This document shows positions 9,011-20,329 of a DNA stretch of 64,000 bases, piece after piece. The stretch covers positions 1,714,001-1,778,000 of the forward strand of contig JALCLG010000001.1 of assembly GCA_022647725.1 (NCBI GenBank), in the 5' to 3' direction. How positions within the stretch are numbered: the stretch's first letter is position 1; each line of letters starts with the position of its first letter. The notes below the pieces were generated by a model that was not told where the DNA came from, ran no database searches, and saw only the letters and a list, made by a program, of their open reading frames with translations. Source of the stretch: Bacilli bacterium. Lineage in GTDB: Bacteria; Bacillota_I; Bacilli_A; RFN20; CAG-288. Both the position numbers and the translations under genes were made by a program.

Positions 9011-11425
9011 GAGGACCCGTCTCAGCTCGCTGTAGAGGACCTGGGGCTGGACCGGCTTTGCAATATGGCCTTTCATGCCGGCATCCAGGCATTTCTGGAT
9101 GTCTTCTTCGAAGGCATCGGCCGTCATGGCTAGGATCGGTACCGTGAGGGCATCCGGAATGCTGAGCTGCCGGATGGCCTTGGTGGCTTCCAGCCCGTCC
9201 ATCACCGGCATCCGGACATCCATGAGGATGGCACTGTATTCATGCGGCTTGCTGGCTTTGAAAGCCTCGAGGCCTTCCTGGCCGTTCTTGGCGGTGGTGA
9301 CCTGCACCTTGCCCTTAGCTAAGAGAGCTACGGGAATCTCCTGATTGAGGGAATTGTCTTCGCAGAGAAGGATCTTCCGGCCGCTGAGGCAATCCACGTT
9401 TTCCAAAGAAGCCGGCGAGGCATTCTTGGGGAGAGGCTCTGGGGCTGGCTCAAAGACGAAGCGCAGGGTGAAGGTGGTGCCTTGGTTCTTGACGCTCTTG
9501 ACGGCAATGGTTCCGCCCATCAGGTCGACGGTCTGCTTAACGATGGATAATCCCAGACCGGTGCCTTCGGCATCATAGCCGGGCCGTTTCTCCTGACTGA
9601 AAGGCTCATACATATGACGCTGGAAATCCTCACTCATGCCGATGCCGTCATCCTGGATGACGAGCACCAGCGCCGGATTCTTCACTCCAATGGGGTCATC
9701 CTCCTGACGAATGACGATATGGCCGCCTTTCGGCGTGTATTTGACGGCGTTGGTCATCAGGTTCAGATAAATCTTCCGAAGGTTCATCTCATCGGCAAGG
9801 ATCATCCGCTTCCGAGCGGTGTTGGTGACGGTCAGGGTGATGCCTTTTTCCTTGCTGGCTTCCCGAATCGGAACTAAGACTGCCTCGAGGACACGGTTGG
9901 TATCAATCGGTTTGGGAGTCAAAACATACTTGCCGGAGTTCAGCTTGGACATGGTGAGGGTATCATTGATAAGGTCCAATAGAAGATTTCCTGAGCTTTG
10001 AATTTTTTCTAGATAAGCATCCTTTTCCTCAATGGTAAGGTTTGGATTCTTCGCTAAAGACGAGAAGCCGATGACGGCATTGAGCGGGGTCCGCATATCA
10101 TGGCTGATATCGGAGAAGAACTGGTTCTTGGCCTAGCTGGTCTTGGCTTCCTCTTCGATGCGGATCTGCTCCTGCTCATTCTGGGCCGCCTGGGCCATGA
10201 CGGAAACCTTTTCCTTCTGACGCTTGGTTAACAGCACCAGCGTCATGGTTAGTCCGACCACCAAGGCAAAAAGCAAAAGACCGACTCCGACGATAAGACC
10301 GGTCGGAAGCCGGGCAACGGAAGCAAGGAAAGGGGTCTCCGAAAGGGTGTTGCTGGCAATGATGCCATTGACGGCATAGGTCGTCTTCTGGATGCCTTTG
10401 TTCAAGAGGGAGCAAAGAATGCTGTTATCCATCGCCACCGCACCATCCAGTTCGAGACTGGTGGTCGCTAACGGGGAGATGCTATAGGCGGAGGAATTGG
10501 TCTGGTTGACCAGGTAACTGGCGCTCGGCTGACCGATGATGACGGCATCGGCTGTTTTCTTCTTCAGTCTTTCGAAACACTGGGCAGCCGTGGGTGCCGT
10601 CACATAGGTAATGTCATTAGTATTCATTTTGCCCAGGTTCTGCAAGATGGCATCCTTGCTCCGTTCCTTCAGGACAATGGTCTTGATGGCACTGATTTCA
10701 AAGCCAGCCCGGGTGATCATCACGGTGCTGACGGTGGTATAGCTGCGGGTCAGACGGAGGCTATCCTTGTAGGCATAAGGCAGGGAGTTGGAGTACATGC
10801 CCAGGATCTGGGACGAACCGTCATTCAGGGAAGCAATGGCTTCCTTCTGAGTCTCATAGACCTTGAAGGTGAAGCTCATCCCTAGGACTGAGCTAAGGCT
10901 TTTGTAATAATCCGGAAGAACGCCTTTATCGGCATTTTTCACCTTGGAATAATAAGGTTCATCTCCTGCTAGCACGGCGACCTGAGAACTGGGATGGTCG
11001 GCCACATACTTTTTTTCTTCTTTGGTCAAAGCCACGCTGGTATTGGAATCCAACAGACCGTATCGTTTTAAAAGGTCTTCCTCATAGAGCGGATTCTCAA
11101 CGTAGATCTGAGCCATGGCGGCGTCGACTTTCTTTTTCAAGTCCGTACGGTCGGAGTTGAAGACGAAATAGTAGGACTGGGGTGAGAACTGCAGCAAGGT
11201 CTGATAGCCGGGAAGATAGGATTCTCCGGAAGTGACGGCATCCACTTCCTTGTTATCCAGGGCCTGATATAGCTGGGTTCGGCTGTCATAGCTTTTCATC
11301 GTCGGTGTAAAGTCATAGTCCTGACAATAGGCTTTGAATTTATCGACCGCCACGGAACCGACTTCATAGCCGATCGTCATGGTCTTCAGCTGATCGATGT
11401 CCCCATACGTAAAGCGGTCTTCATC
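9010..11425 (-). pseudogene. Hybrid sensor kinase 1 (SBP3-TM-HisKA-HATPase-REC), amber stop, both ends cut
   Basis: One frame holds an extracellular solute-binding (SBP_bac_3) tandem, a membrane segment (VGVGLLLFALVVGLTMTL), the H-box (ISHDMRTPLNAVIGFSSL), N, G1 and G2 boxes and a receiver domain (ILLCEDNSLNQEI, LMDVRMPVMDG). A TAG at 10133-10135 interrupts it between the membrane helix and the H-box; both parts lie in the same frame and a CAG (Gln) codon would restore it. The 5' end is cut at about 11425, inside the first binding domain, with no signal peptide. The 3' end runs into the ABC segment after RRVLTPD. Its architecture matches the second kinase at 29160-31967. Confidence 0.75.
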
Positions 11426-11430
11426 CTAAC

Positions 11431-11500
11431 AAAAAAACAACTTGAATACAAGGAAACCGAAGCACGTTATTCCGCCATTGGCAGCAAAGACGCTATTTAA
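11431..11500 (+). pseudogene. 3' remnant of an unidentified gene
   Basis: A short open stretch on the plus strand ends with residues EYKETEARYSAIGSKDAI and TAA at 11498, directly before a dyad with a T-run. It starts exactly where the kinase 5' end is lost. It reads like the tail of a real coding sequence, but no family is recognised and it may be chance. Confidence 0.3.
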
Positions 11501-11557
11501 AATCCCTTCGGATTGATTTTGGTTTGACTTATTTGAATCATAGCAGCGTCTTTTTTT
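11486..11557 (+). terminator. Possible terminator
   Basis: A perfect 9-bp inverted repeat (AAAGACGCT at 11486-11494, AGCGTCTTT at 11545-11553) closes a loop of about 50 nt and ends in seven T. It would terminate transcripts running rightward into the convergent FtsH-like gene. The long loop lowers confidence. Confidence 0.4.
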
Positions 11558-11559
11558 GC

Positions 11560-12924
11560 CTATTTCGGCTGGGCAGCCAACGGGTCATCGGCTAAGTCCT
11601 CTGCCTCTTTGGAACAGAGCTGGATTTGGTCCAAAAGGGCGGCAGCCAACGCCTCCAGGATTCCTCTCTTGGCAATCAGGATCTCTTGGGCTTTTTTCTG
11701 ACAGGAGGTCAGCAGACTGACCAGTTTCGCGAAGAAGCGGTCATGGGCGGCTTCCGTATTCAGACATTCGTCATCAAAAAGGACGGCTTCAAAATCGAAC
11801 TGACCGGTACGGAGAAGATAAGAGAGAATTTCACTGGCTTTATTAAGATCATAGCTGTCTCCGGCACTGGCCTGAGAGAAGACCGTTTCTTCGGCTGCTT
11901 TGCCGGCTAAAAGACTGCTGGCCACCCCGACAAAATAATCGCGAGTCGGGATAGGCTCAAGGGTAGCCCGTTCGTCAGAGACTTCACCCAGATCTCTATC
12001 CCGAGAAAAGGAGTTGTCGTACTGAGGTTTCAAAGCATTTGAAAAAAGGGAATATAGCTTCTCTCCGGTTGTCGGATGATCCGTCACTAATGTCAGGTCA
12101 CTCTGGAAACCAAACAGTGTATGGGCAACCAGCCAATGGCCGGCTTCATGATAAGCCTCCCGTTTCAAAGCCAGCCGTGGGGCCAAGCAGGTTTCTTTCC
12201 GGTTACGGAAATCGGAAATAAAAGGCAAGAAGTCACGATCATTGAGCAATGTTTTCTTGGCAAGAGTGGCCTGAGCAGAGACCTGCTGCACCAAGGCTTG
12301 GATATCGGCCGGTGTGAAGCCAGCCGTCTTTTGACTGAGAAAACTCAGATCGGCATTCAGCACCAGCGGCACCTCCTTTAGAAAGGCAGAGAGCATGGCT
12401 TTCCTTTCGGCTCCGGTAGGTAAACCGAGATAAAGGAACCTGTCCAGCCTTCCGGACCGGACTAAGGCCGGGGGAATCTGAAAGGGTTTATCGGTCTCAC
12501 CAACGACCAAAACCCCTGGATAATCCCTGACGTCATCCAACAGGTCACAAAGGAGAGTCAAGGCAGACCGGTTGGGCTGAAGATTGTCCGTTCCGGATGT
12601 CTCTCCGAATAAGGAGGAGAAATTTTTGAGAATAAGAACGGCTGGGGCTTGACGGGAAGCCTTGGAAAAAAGGCGTGTCAGCCGCTCACGGAAACGGAAA
12701 AAAGAACCGTGCGGGGAGGTGAAGACAAACGAGGGGGCATGTGTCTGACTAAGGAGCAACTGAAGGAAAAGAGATTTGCCGACCCCGCTTTCCCCAAGGA
12801 GTACCAAACCCCGTGGGAAGATAATATGTTCCTCGCCTAACCTCTGGTAGGAAAGGAAGGCTTGGCTTAATTCTGTGATTTCCTTCTGCTGCTTCTCATA
12901 ACCAATGATTTTAATGTTTGACAT
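11560..12924 (-). CDS. Soluble FtsH-like AAA+ metalloprotease homolog
   Basis: A 454-residue AAA+ ATPase fused to an M41-type protease domain. Walker A is GESGVGKS (residues 44-51). The sensor/arginine region (VRSGRLDRFLYLGLPT) and the zinc site HEAGH (about 258-262), with the third ligand in GDSYDLNKASEIL (about 353), are present. The Walker B position reads VLILKNFSSLFG and lacks the acidic DE pair needed for ATP hydrolysis. There is no N-terminal membrane segment, unlike true FtsH, and the protein is shorter (FtsH is about 600-650). It probably acts in the cytosol as a dedicated, perhaps ATP-binding-only, protease. The upstream neighbour is a 67-residue basic protein. Confidence 0.75.
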   Translation of the reverse strand: MSNIKIIGYEKQQKEITELSQAFLSYQRLGEEHIIFPRGLVLLGESGVGKSLFLQLLLSQTHAPSFVFTSPHGSFFRFRERLTRLFSKASRQAPAVLILKNFSSLFGETSGTDNLQPNRSALTLLCDLLDDVRDYPGVLVVGETDKPFQIPPALVRSGRLDRFLYLGLPTGAERKAMLSAFLKEVPLVLNADLSFLSQKTAGFTPADIQALVQQVSAQATLAKKTLLNDRDFLPFISDFRNRKETCLAPRLALKREAYHEAGHWLVAHTLFGFQSDLTLVTDHPTTGEKLYSLFSNALKPQYDNSFSRDRDLGEVSDERATLEPIPTRDYFVGVASSLLAGKAAEETVFSQASAGDSYDLNKASEILSYLLRTGQFDFEAVLFDDECLNTEAAHDRFFAKLVSLLTSCQKKAQEILIAKRGILEALAAALLDQIQLCSKEAEDLADDPLAAQPK

Positions 12925-12985
12925 AGGCTCATTTCCTTGTTCAATTCATAAAAAAGCAATCTTAATTAAAACAGAAGAGTGTTTG

Positions 12986-13189
12986 TTAGAACACCCGAGG
13001 GATATTGGCCTCGATGGTTCGCTTCATTCGAACATCAGCGGAAGGCCGAAGGCGGGAAAAAGGAGTCTTTTTGCTCAGCTTATGGTAGTGGCTATAGAGT
13101 CCTTCAATCCGCGCCAGCACTTTCCGTGAGGGTCTTTCCCATACCCATGCTTCTGCCTTCTCTTCTTTCGCCTGCTTTTTGAGGGACAT
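12986..13189 (-). CDS. Small basic hypothetical protein
   Basis: A 67-residue Lys/Arg-rich protein starting MSLKKQAKEEK. The start is set by a clear ribosome binding site, AAAGGAGA, 6 nt before the ATG. A longer frame from 13228 lacks such a site. No family is recognised. It precedes the FtsH-like protease by 61 nt on the same strand and could be a partner or adaptor; that is only a guess from position. Confidence 0.5.
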   Translation of the reverse strand: MSLKKQAKEEKAEAWVWERPSRKVLARIEGLYSHYHKLSKKTPFSRLRPSADVRMKRTIEANIPRVF

Positions 13190-13251
13190 ATCCGTTTCTC
13201 CTTTTAGGGTCACTTGCGCTGCTGCCAACCATTAAAAAGACGAGGACAATC

Positions 13252-13289
13252 AAAAAACAGCCCCCTTGAAAAAATATCAATTTTAAGGG
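13252..13289 (-). terminator. Terminator of the XRE membrane regulator gene
   Basis: Read on the minus strand, CCCTTAAAA pairs with TTTTCAAGGG (one bulge) and is followed by CTGTTTTTTG. It lies 33 nt beyond the stop of the gene at 13322. Confidence 0.6.
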
Positions 13290-13321
13290 CTTTTCAGAGG
13301 CTGAATTGAAAAATTGTCAAG

Positions 13322-14323
13322 CTAACAATGCGGGTAAAGATCTCTCAAAGGCTTGCCATATTCGGAATAGACCAGCCGGTAGTCATGGTATTTCCGGGAG
13401 ACAAAGCAGAAACCTAGGAATGCTGAAGCTACGCTGAGGACCAACGGGAAAAGCAGCGACCAAAGGTCTTTGAAATCGAGACTCAATAAAGCCAGCATGA
13501 CCCCGGCCACCAGGAAACTGAAAATGACGCCGGCCAGCTGGTAGAAGAAAGGCCAAAGGCCTTTCGTGTAGACTGCCGGGGCATAGGTCCTCCTCAGCGT
13601 TGCAAAGGAAGTCAGGGAGAAGAAAAATTCCAGGAGGGCCAGCAGATCGGAAAAACCGATCAGAAAGGAGAGATTTTCGTTATGGTAATCCGCCAGCCAG
13701 GCAAGCAAAGGAAGATAGCTAAAGGAGGCCAATGAGAAAACAATCATCAGAATCAGCTCAGCGGCGAAGTAAGGATTCCGGTTGGAAGCCATATGGTAAT
13801 AGATATCATCCAGATAGGGAAGAGTGAAAACCTCCTTCTTCCCTAACGGTCGGCGGAAGAAGAAAAGCCACACCAACAAAGGCAGCAATAATAGGAAAAC
13901 CCAGTAAGGGTTAAAGCGCACTAAGAAAAAGACCAGCAGCGACATCAGGCCAAAGGAAAGAATGGCCGGAAGCAAGGTCTCCCAGGGTTTTCCAAACACT
14001 GTATCCATCCGCCGCAACGTCACGGTCTGCTGTGCCAGGATCGGATGATAAGGCTCCTTGCTGGAAAGCACCTGAATCGCCTTCTTCTCGCGCTCACTGT
14101 AAATAAGATCGTTGACGGTGACGCCAAGATAATCGGCGGCCTGCTTGATCTGCTCCAAGGTCATCGAAGAGGCTCCCGATTTCCATTTGGAAAGGGTGGT
14201 CGCTCCCAGTGCGTTGTCTTCGGCGTATTTGCGGTTAGTTATCTTCTTCTCACGGAGCAAAGCAAAGAAGTTATTGGCGGCAATGCTTCCCCGGGAGGAA
14301 TCCAGTGGGTTCGGGTCTGTCAT
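13322..14323 (-). CDS. XRE-family regulator with membrane domain
   Basis: A 333-residue protein. Residues about 15-75 form a helix-turn-helix (KYAEDNALGATTLSKWKSG, then LEQIKQAADYLGVTVNDLI). The rest holds about six to seven hydrophobic segments, arranged in pairs. The layout is that of a membrane-tethered transcription factor that may respond to envelope state. It lies upstream of the FtsH-like gene on the same strand, with a terminator between. A second protein with the same layout is encoded at 20696-21484. Confidence 0.7.
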   Translation of the reverse strand: MTDPNPLDSSRGSIAANNFFALLREKKITNRKYAEDNALGATTLSKWKSGASSMTLEQIKQAADYLGVTVNDLIYSEREKKAIQVLSSKEPYHPILAQQTVTLRRMDTVFGKPWETLLPAILSFGLMSLLVFFLVRFNPYWVFLLLLPLLVWLFFFRRPLGKKEVFTLPYLDDIYYHMASNRNPYFAAELILMIVFSLASFSYLPLLAWLADYHNENLSFLIGFSDLLALLEFFFSLTSFATLRRTYAPAVYTKGLWPFFYQLAGVIFSFLVAGVMLALLSLDFKDLWSLLFPLVLSVASAFLGFCFVSRKYHDYRLVYSEYGKPLRDLYPHC

Positions 14324-14449
14324 AGCAAAGTTAATCCTGTTCCATTTTAACGCAAGCTGCGGAGGGAGAAAAGGAAAAGCCTTTGCGGGAAAAGACCGGC
14401 CGGTTTAATTCTCCCGTTTATGGCACTTTGTGGAAGAAAAAAGGCTAGG

Positions 14450-14481
14450 AAAAAGCGGCCTTCTGATTCCAGAGGGCCGCT
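14450..14481 (-). terminator. Rho-independent terminator of the lipoprotein operon
   Basis: On the minus strand AGCGGCC pairs with GGCCGCT, extended by TCTG/AGA, and is followed by TTTT. It lies 25 nt past the stop at 14506 and closes the two-gene operon that starts at 20329. Confidence 0.8.
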
Positions 14482-14505
14482 CGTTTGCCACGGATTTACT
14501 TGACC

Positions 14506-16506
14506 TTAGGCAAGGGTCGGAACCGTAATGGTTGCAACTTTGCCATAGGAGGAGAAGTCAAAGGTGTTCTTGTTGGTGCTATCGACCATCTTCGTGAGAA
14601 TGCCGTTGGCATCCAACGTCAGGGTGTAACGGTCCGTGACGGTGGCAGAGGTGCCGATCACCACGGTCGTCATACTGTCATCAATGGTGCCGAATTTGGT
14701 GTAATTATAGGCCGTGGGGAAAGCGTAGTAGTTTTCCAGAAGCAGGAAGAGATTCAGCCGGTAAGCCGAGCCTTTCTTGGTTTTGGACCAGGTGCCATTG
14801 ACATCCTTGCTGTACTGATAGAGGTAACCGACCGTCGAACTCTTCTCGCTGACCATTTCCCAGTCATAGTAACCGGTCAGGGTCTCGGTGGTGCCGCTAA
14901 GCGAATCAATCTCCGCCTGGTTGCCATGGATCTTGATCCGGGTAATGGCCCCGTTCTTGTCGGTGACATCCATGATGACATTGGAAAGACGGGTATCATC
15001 CAGGGCCTTGTAGAAACGGGCTGCTTTGGTGATGGCTTTGGCCGAGGTGGCGTCCACGGTGGTCTTGCCGATGGCGCTGAAGGCATAATCCAGGGTATAG
15101 ACCTGACCATCGCTCGCGCTGACCACGGCCTGATAGCCGGTCACTTTGCCATTGTTAACGAAAATGCTGCAGGAATTGAGGAAATTGGAAGCATAGGTGC
15201 TGTAGGAATCCGCCAAGGAGGTCAAGGCTAGGTAGTTTTCGGTATTGGCAAGATACTTGCCGTCTTTGATGGTATAGGTGATGGTACCGTCACTGGCCGT
15301 GGCTTTCTTCTCGAACAGCTTTCCCGAAAGCGTGGTTAAGGCAGGAATCATCTCGCTGGAAGTGTGTTTGGTGTTGCTGTTGACGCTGACGGCAATGCTG
15401 GTGTCGCTGGGAAGATAGCCAGGATACCAGGTATCGTCGCCCGTCTGAACGAAGAACTGCTGATAATTGCCTTCCAACTCGCTGTAACGGTTGCCTTGGT
15501 CAATCAGAATGCCGCTGTCCTTATCGACCTGCGTCGTGCGGTTTGCAAACGTCGGCTTGGTGGCCTGAGTCGGGCCTAAGGTCAGAGCCAGCGTGTAATC
15601 GAGGCCGGCAAGATCAGCCTGGGTGCTGGCTAGGGCACTGTCCAAAGCGGCCGAATCCTCCGTGGTGGCAAGATTCTTTTTGCCGAAAGCGGTCGTGCTG
15701 TCAAAACCGGCAGGATCGAAGACGGCATTGAAGGTGATGGTATCTTTTTCCTGGGTTCCGCTGATGGACCGGTAGAAGGAACTCGTCATCGAGGTAAAGG
15801 TCTCGGTATAGGCATCATAGGTAAAGACGAGCGGCGAGAGATTGTAGTTGCCAAGATTGAGATAGGCAAACTGCGACATGAAATAATAGATGGACGAGGT
15901 GTTGATGATCGTGGCGGTATGACCAACGGTATCGACAATGAAGTCACTTTCGCCAACCGTATCAAAAGGGAAAGTGAAAGAGTAATCAAAACTGGTGGAA
16001 AGCGGAGTCTTGACGATATTGCCATCTTTACCCATTTTGTACTGGATGGCAGCATGCGGATAGTCTCCGGTTGTCCCATCTGTCAGCGTGATCGTGGCCG
16101 CCTCTTTGTAGATGTAGGCACTTTCGCCGTATTCGATGGCGCCATCGGCAGCATTCTTGGCTTCCTGGGCCCGGTAGGTGCGGGTCTCGGTTTCATGGTA
16201 GTAAGAGAAATACTCGGACTCGAAGACATTGCTCTTGGAAAGGAAGACCTCATGGGCGGTCGTATCGTAGACCATGCCCTTGGACATGTTGGCTAAGATT
16301 TTGCTGATATCGGGTTTCGGTTCTTCGACGGAAGGCGAAACGGACGGACTCGGGGAGACCGGTGAGGAAGAATCGGAGAGGGGACTCGTGGAAATAGCCG
16401 CGCTGACGCTGGTGCTTTGTTGGGCACTGGGCTGCGTTTTCTGGCAACTAGGAAGAACAACCATCAAGGCTAAAGCGGATAAGGCAAATCTCTGTGTTTG
16501 TTTCAT
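14506..16506 (-). CDS. Large surface lipoprotein
   Basis: A 666-residue lipoprotein. The signal peptide ends in a lipobox (VVLPSC, Cys at about residue 21), followed by a Ser/Pro/Thr-rich linker of about 45 residues that should hold the protein off the membrane. The body is rich in Thr, Ser, Tyr and Asp and predicted mostly beta; no named domain is recognised. GGAGAAAA lies before the ATG. It follows the giant lipoprotein gene by 14 nt, so the two are co-transcribed and possibly form one surface complex. Confidence 0.7.
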   Translation of the reverse strand: MKQTQRFALSALALMVVLPSCQKTQPSAQQSTSVSAAISTSPLSDSSSPVSPSPSVSPSVEEPKPDISKILANMSKGMVYDTTAHEVFLSKSNVFESEYFSYYHETETRTYRAQEAKNAADGAIEYGESAYIYKEAATITLTDGTTGDYPHAAIQYKMGKDGNIVKTPLSTSFDYSFTFPFDTVGESDFIVDTVGHTATIINTSSIYYFMSQFAYLNLGNYNLSPLVFTYDAYTETFTSMTSSFYRSISGTQEKDTITFNAVFDPAGFDSTTAFGKKNLATTEDSAALDSALASTQADLAGLDYTLALTLGPTQATKPTFANRTTQVDKDSGILIDQGNRYSELEGNYQQFFVQTGDDTWYPGYLPSDTSIAVSVNSNTKHTSSEMIPALTTLSGKLFEKKATASDGTITYTIKDGKYLANTENYLALTSLADSYSTYASNFLNSCSIFVNNGKVTGYQAVVSASDGQVYTLDYAFSAIGKTTVDATSAKAITKAARFYKALDDTRLSNVIMDVTDKNGAITRIKIHGNQAEIDSLSGTTETLTGYYDWEMVSEKSSTVGYLYQYSKDVNGTWSKTKKGSAYRLNLFLLLENYYAFPTAYNYTKFGTIDDSMTTVVIGTSATVTDRYTLTLDANGILTKMVDSTNKNTFDFSSYGKVATITVPTLA

Positions 16507-16520
16507 GGTGTTTTCTCCGA

Positions 16521-19500
16521 TTAATCTTCGGCCAGGGCCGAGAAGGTCGTCCGGGCATCGAACGTCAAGGTGGACGTCACTTGGAAATCATCCATCTTGC
16601 CGGTCACGTAATTGCCATCTGCCAGCTTTGTCAGGATTGTCTGAGAGTTGCGCAGGCCGGTCGAGGCTAATGTCACAGTTCCGTCTGCATTGAGCGAATA
16701 GCGAAGGTAGACGGTGCCCCGTAAGACATCCGACGTCAGCGTGGCAAAGCCGTATCCGTCAAAGCGGACATTGACGGCAAAGTAGGCTAAGGTCGTGCCC
16801 GAATAGTAGTGGACCCGGGCCACGAAGGTCTGGTTGGCCATCTTATCGGCCTCCACGGCTCCCGGTCCGACTAGAGAGGCCGTCTTCTTGTTGACCCGCT
16901 GAATGTATTTGACATCCTTGCTGTCGGCCTGGTTGACGCAAAGAGCGACATTGTTGCTGCCAAGCACATAGTCATAGGTCGTGACAGTCTCACCGACGGT
17001 ATCGGTCATTACTCCGAAACCATCGAGACTGACCTTCTCCGTATCCGATAACTTGTAATCGCCGATCATGCTGTCACCGGCTTCGCACCAGCCATAGAGA
17101 ACGTTCTGGTAGCTCTTGGTACCCACATAATGGCGGAAGACAAACGTGGATGTCTCATTCTCCAGGTAGGTCTCGGTCAGGGTATAGGTATCGCTGGACG
17201 TTTTGAGGGTTCCCTTCACCAGTTCGCCGTCATAGTCCACGGCACCGGAATAGTCATACGTCAAGAGGGAATAGACATCGGGGTTCTTGCTGGTGGTATC
17301 ACTGCGACAGGCCAGAATAGCTTGGTTAGTCAGTCCCGTCACAAACGTCAGACCGGTAGTGGCGGTGATGGTCACGGTATCGGTATCGGCGGTCTTTTTC
17401 ATGCCGGAAAGGAAGCTAACGGTATCTTCGCCTTTGGCTACCCGTCCGTAGATGGCACCGATGGAGGTATCAAACCAAAGCGTGCCCTGATAGCCGGCCT
17501 GATTGAAGATGTAGACGCCTTTGGTCGAGGATTCATAGAGGTAATCGGAGTACTCACTGGTTTTATTGACGACCATATCGTAATAGCCATCGGCCGTGAT
17601 GGTGATGGTCGCCGAACCGTTAGGACCATAGGTCCAATAGCCAGTATAGGTTCCCAGAATCGCACTATCGGCAAACGGCGCAGCCGTGACGGTAACCACA
17701 GCCTGACCGCAATAAGTCTTCTCGCCTTTGGTATAGGAAGCCGTGATGCAGTAAATACCTGCTTGCGTGGTATCGATGACTGACTGCGAATAGACAATGT
17801 CTGCTGGATCAGCGGTCTTGATGGTCCCATCTGTATCCTTGTAAGTGATGGTGAACAGAGAAGACACTTCCGGAGCCGTGGCGGAAAGTGCTAAGGTCGT
17901 TGTCGATCCTTTGACGAAGACGTTCTTGACATCGTTATAGAGGTAGGCGATATCGTTGACGGAACGTTTGTAATCGGAGGAGACGACCGATACGGCATTG
18001 TTTTCCGCCGTGAAGCGGACCACGGTCTTCGTGAACGGACAATAGGAATTGCCCATCGCAGAGAGGGTGTAGGTTCCGTCGCCGTTATCGGCAACGGAAG
18101 CAAAGTAGCCGGTGGACAGCTTCATGTTGATGTTGACAAAGCAATAGTTCCCTTTGAAAACATAATAGCCGCCTAAGTCGCCGCCCGAAAGATACTGGCC
18201 ATCCTTGTCATCGGCCGGAACGGTCTCCAGGGTGAAGGTCTTGTCTGTCTTATTGATCTTCACATAATCCATGGTGACTTCAAAGACGGTGTTGTTGGTA
18301 TTCTTCTTTCCATCGATGACGGCAAAGGTCGCCTCAGTATCGCTGTTGGCAATCAGGTAGGCAGCCGGAGTGCTTTGAGTGAAGGTCTTGCTCCCGGAAA
18401 ACTTATAGGTGTCCACGCCGGAGGAGGATTGGGAATAGGTCATCGTGATGGTATTGCCGCTGGTGTCGGTCAGAGCAATGCCGGAAAGACCAGTCGGATC
18501 GCCAGTAGGAAGGTAGGAGGTGAAAACATCATGCTTCATCGTGACCGTCGTTCCGCTCTTGGTGAAAATCAAAGTGAAATCACCGACTTCCGGAACCACA
18601 ATCTCTCCTTTCAGGGTCGTGACGGTATCGAAGGACTTGACTTCGAGATCCCGGTAGACGCCGTCGAGATAGGTAATACCCGAGCGGGTGGCATAATAAA
18701 AGCCGACGTAATCATCCTTGTCGTTGACTTCATCATGGATGACCATCACATCCAGGCCGACGCGTTTGCTGGAGAGATTGGTGTCTTTGTAATAAGCAGT
18801 GATGGTGACGGCATCCTTCTTGTAGAAGAGCCGCATATAGCTGTAAAGATAGGCCGTAGTCGTTCCGGCATAGGTATCCGGATCCCGATACATCAAACCA
18901 TCCGAGAAAGCCAAGGTTATGTTGTAAGTCCAATTGTCGTTGGCCGTGCTGATCTTGGCTTTGCCAGCCGTGGTCAAGGTGATTGTGCCGGTCGTCTCGA
19001 CTTTGGTATAGCCTTTGTTCTGCCAATTCAAAGCCACCGTTCCATCGGTATTGATGGTATATTCCAGCCAGTATTTGTCAGTAAAATCATAAAGATCATA
19101 GGTGCCGAAGAAAGTGGCATCCATATTGTGGATGGTTCTTTGATAGGAGATATCCTTGTACTGGGCCGTGATGACGTATTCGCCGGCTTTGGTGCGGTCA
19201 TAGCCGCCTTGATCGGTGATGCTGAAAGCCGAGGCGTCGACGGCTTGGCCGGCTTCCGTTACCGCAAAGAGCGACTTCAGATCAAAGGCTTCCGGAATAT
19301 CGCCGACTGCATAGATGCTTTTCACCCCAGAATCCGTGATGTGAATATTGGTTGTCACCGAAACATAACTGGTGACGGTCAGGACTTCCCCAGTAACTGT
19401 TGAGACGCTGCAGGAGACAGGATAGATGCCGACGGCATCAAAATTGATCTTGGATTTGTCGATGGTGCCGAGAATTGCCCGGTCATCGGAGATGCCAGAG

Positions 19501-20329
19501 GCCTTGTCCTGATCGACTAGAAGCAGTCGCTTCATTCCGGTGGCCACGCCGATGCCGAACAGCGAGGCAAAGTCAAAGCTGGTGACGGTGGCAGTCTTCT
19601 CTTCCAGGGTGTAAGGCGTTGTCTGCTTATAGGAGGTATAGAGACTGAGACCGTATTCCACATACCAGAGATTGACATTCTTGGAATAGTCCCGACCGTT
19701 GACGCTGACCTTTAGGGTAATCGGATAAGCCTTGTTCTTTTCAGTGCCGACCTCGCCGCTGATCCAGCTGGGCTGGACGGCGACCTGCCGGTCATCGATG
19801 TAGACGGCAAAGCAGCTAACCATTTGATCGCTGTCGATGCCCGAACCGAAATTGGAGCCATCGACACAGGGTTCTCGCTGTAAGGAGTGTCAATGACGAC
19901 TTTGGAGATAACCTGGACCTGAGCGGTGGCGGTTAAGGCCGTTCCGTTTAGGGCTGTTGTCAAGGTGACAGGATAGGTTCCTTCAATGGCAGTATTGACA
20001 CTGCCACTCAGCATATCCGACGTCACGGTTTTGGCGGAATCGCCGACTTTCAACGTAAAGAACTGCGTAAGATCCGGATCTTCGGTCCCCCAGACAATGG
20101 TAGGATCTTCGGATACGGTGACCGTGGGTGTCTGATCGACTGAGGGTGAGGGAGAGGCAGACTCACTGACACTTGCGGAAGCTGAGGCCGTATCGGACAC
20201 GGCCACGGAAGCGGAAGCACTGTCGCTGCTAACGGTGCTGGGCTTGGACTGGCAGCCTAACAGGCTTCCGGCCATGACGAGAGAGAGAAGAGTGAGAAGA
20301 CTGGCGTTGACTATCTTTGGACGTTTCAT
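16521..20329 (-). CDS. Giant surface lipoprotein with Ig-like repeats, one frameshift
   Basis: Once joined, about 1270 residues. The N-terminus has a lipobox (MAGSLLGC) and a Ser/Ala/Val linker (SASASVSESASPSPS type). The body shows repeated bacterial Ig-like (Big) units with the pattern LFxV...Ty...A...TAGxYxITAxYK, and repeated GTY..Y...G.ATITITADG modules. A single base is missing at about 19869-19871 in a C-run of the coding strand. The two frames overlap at 19712-19823 and fit end to end (DTPYSENP then VDGSNFGSGIDSD). It is probably an adhesin or glycan-binding protein anchored to the membrane. Confidence 0.7.

Noticed and set aside
18375-19403. A 342-codon open frame on the plus strand within the giant lipoprotein gene
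   Set aside because: It is the complement of a gene with strong codon bias; no domain, ribosome site or promoter supports it. Similar long antisense frames at 14485-15231, 17130-17783 and 4780-5379 were dropped for the same reason.
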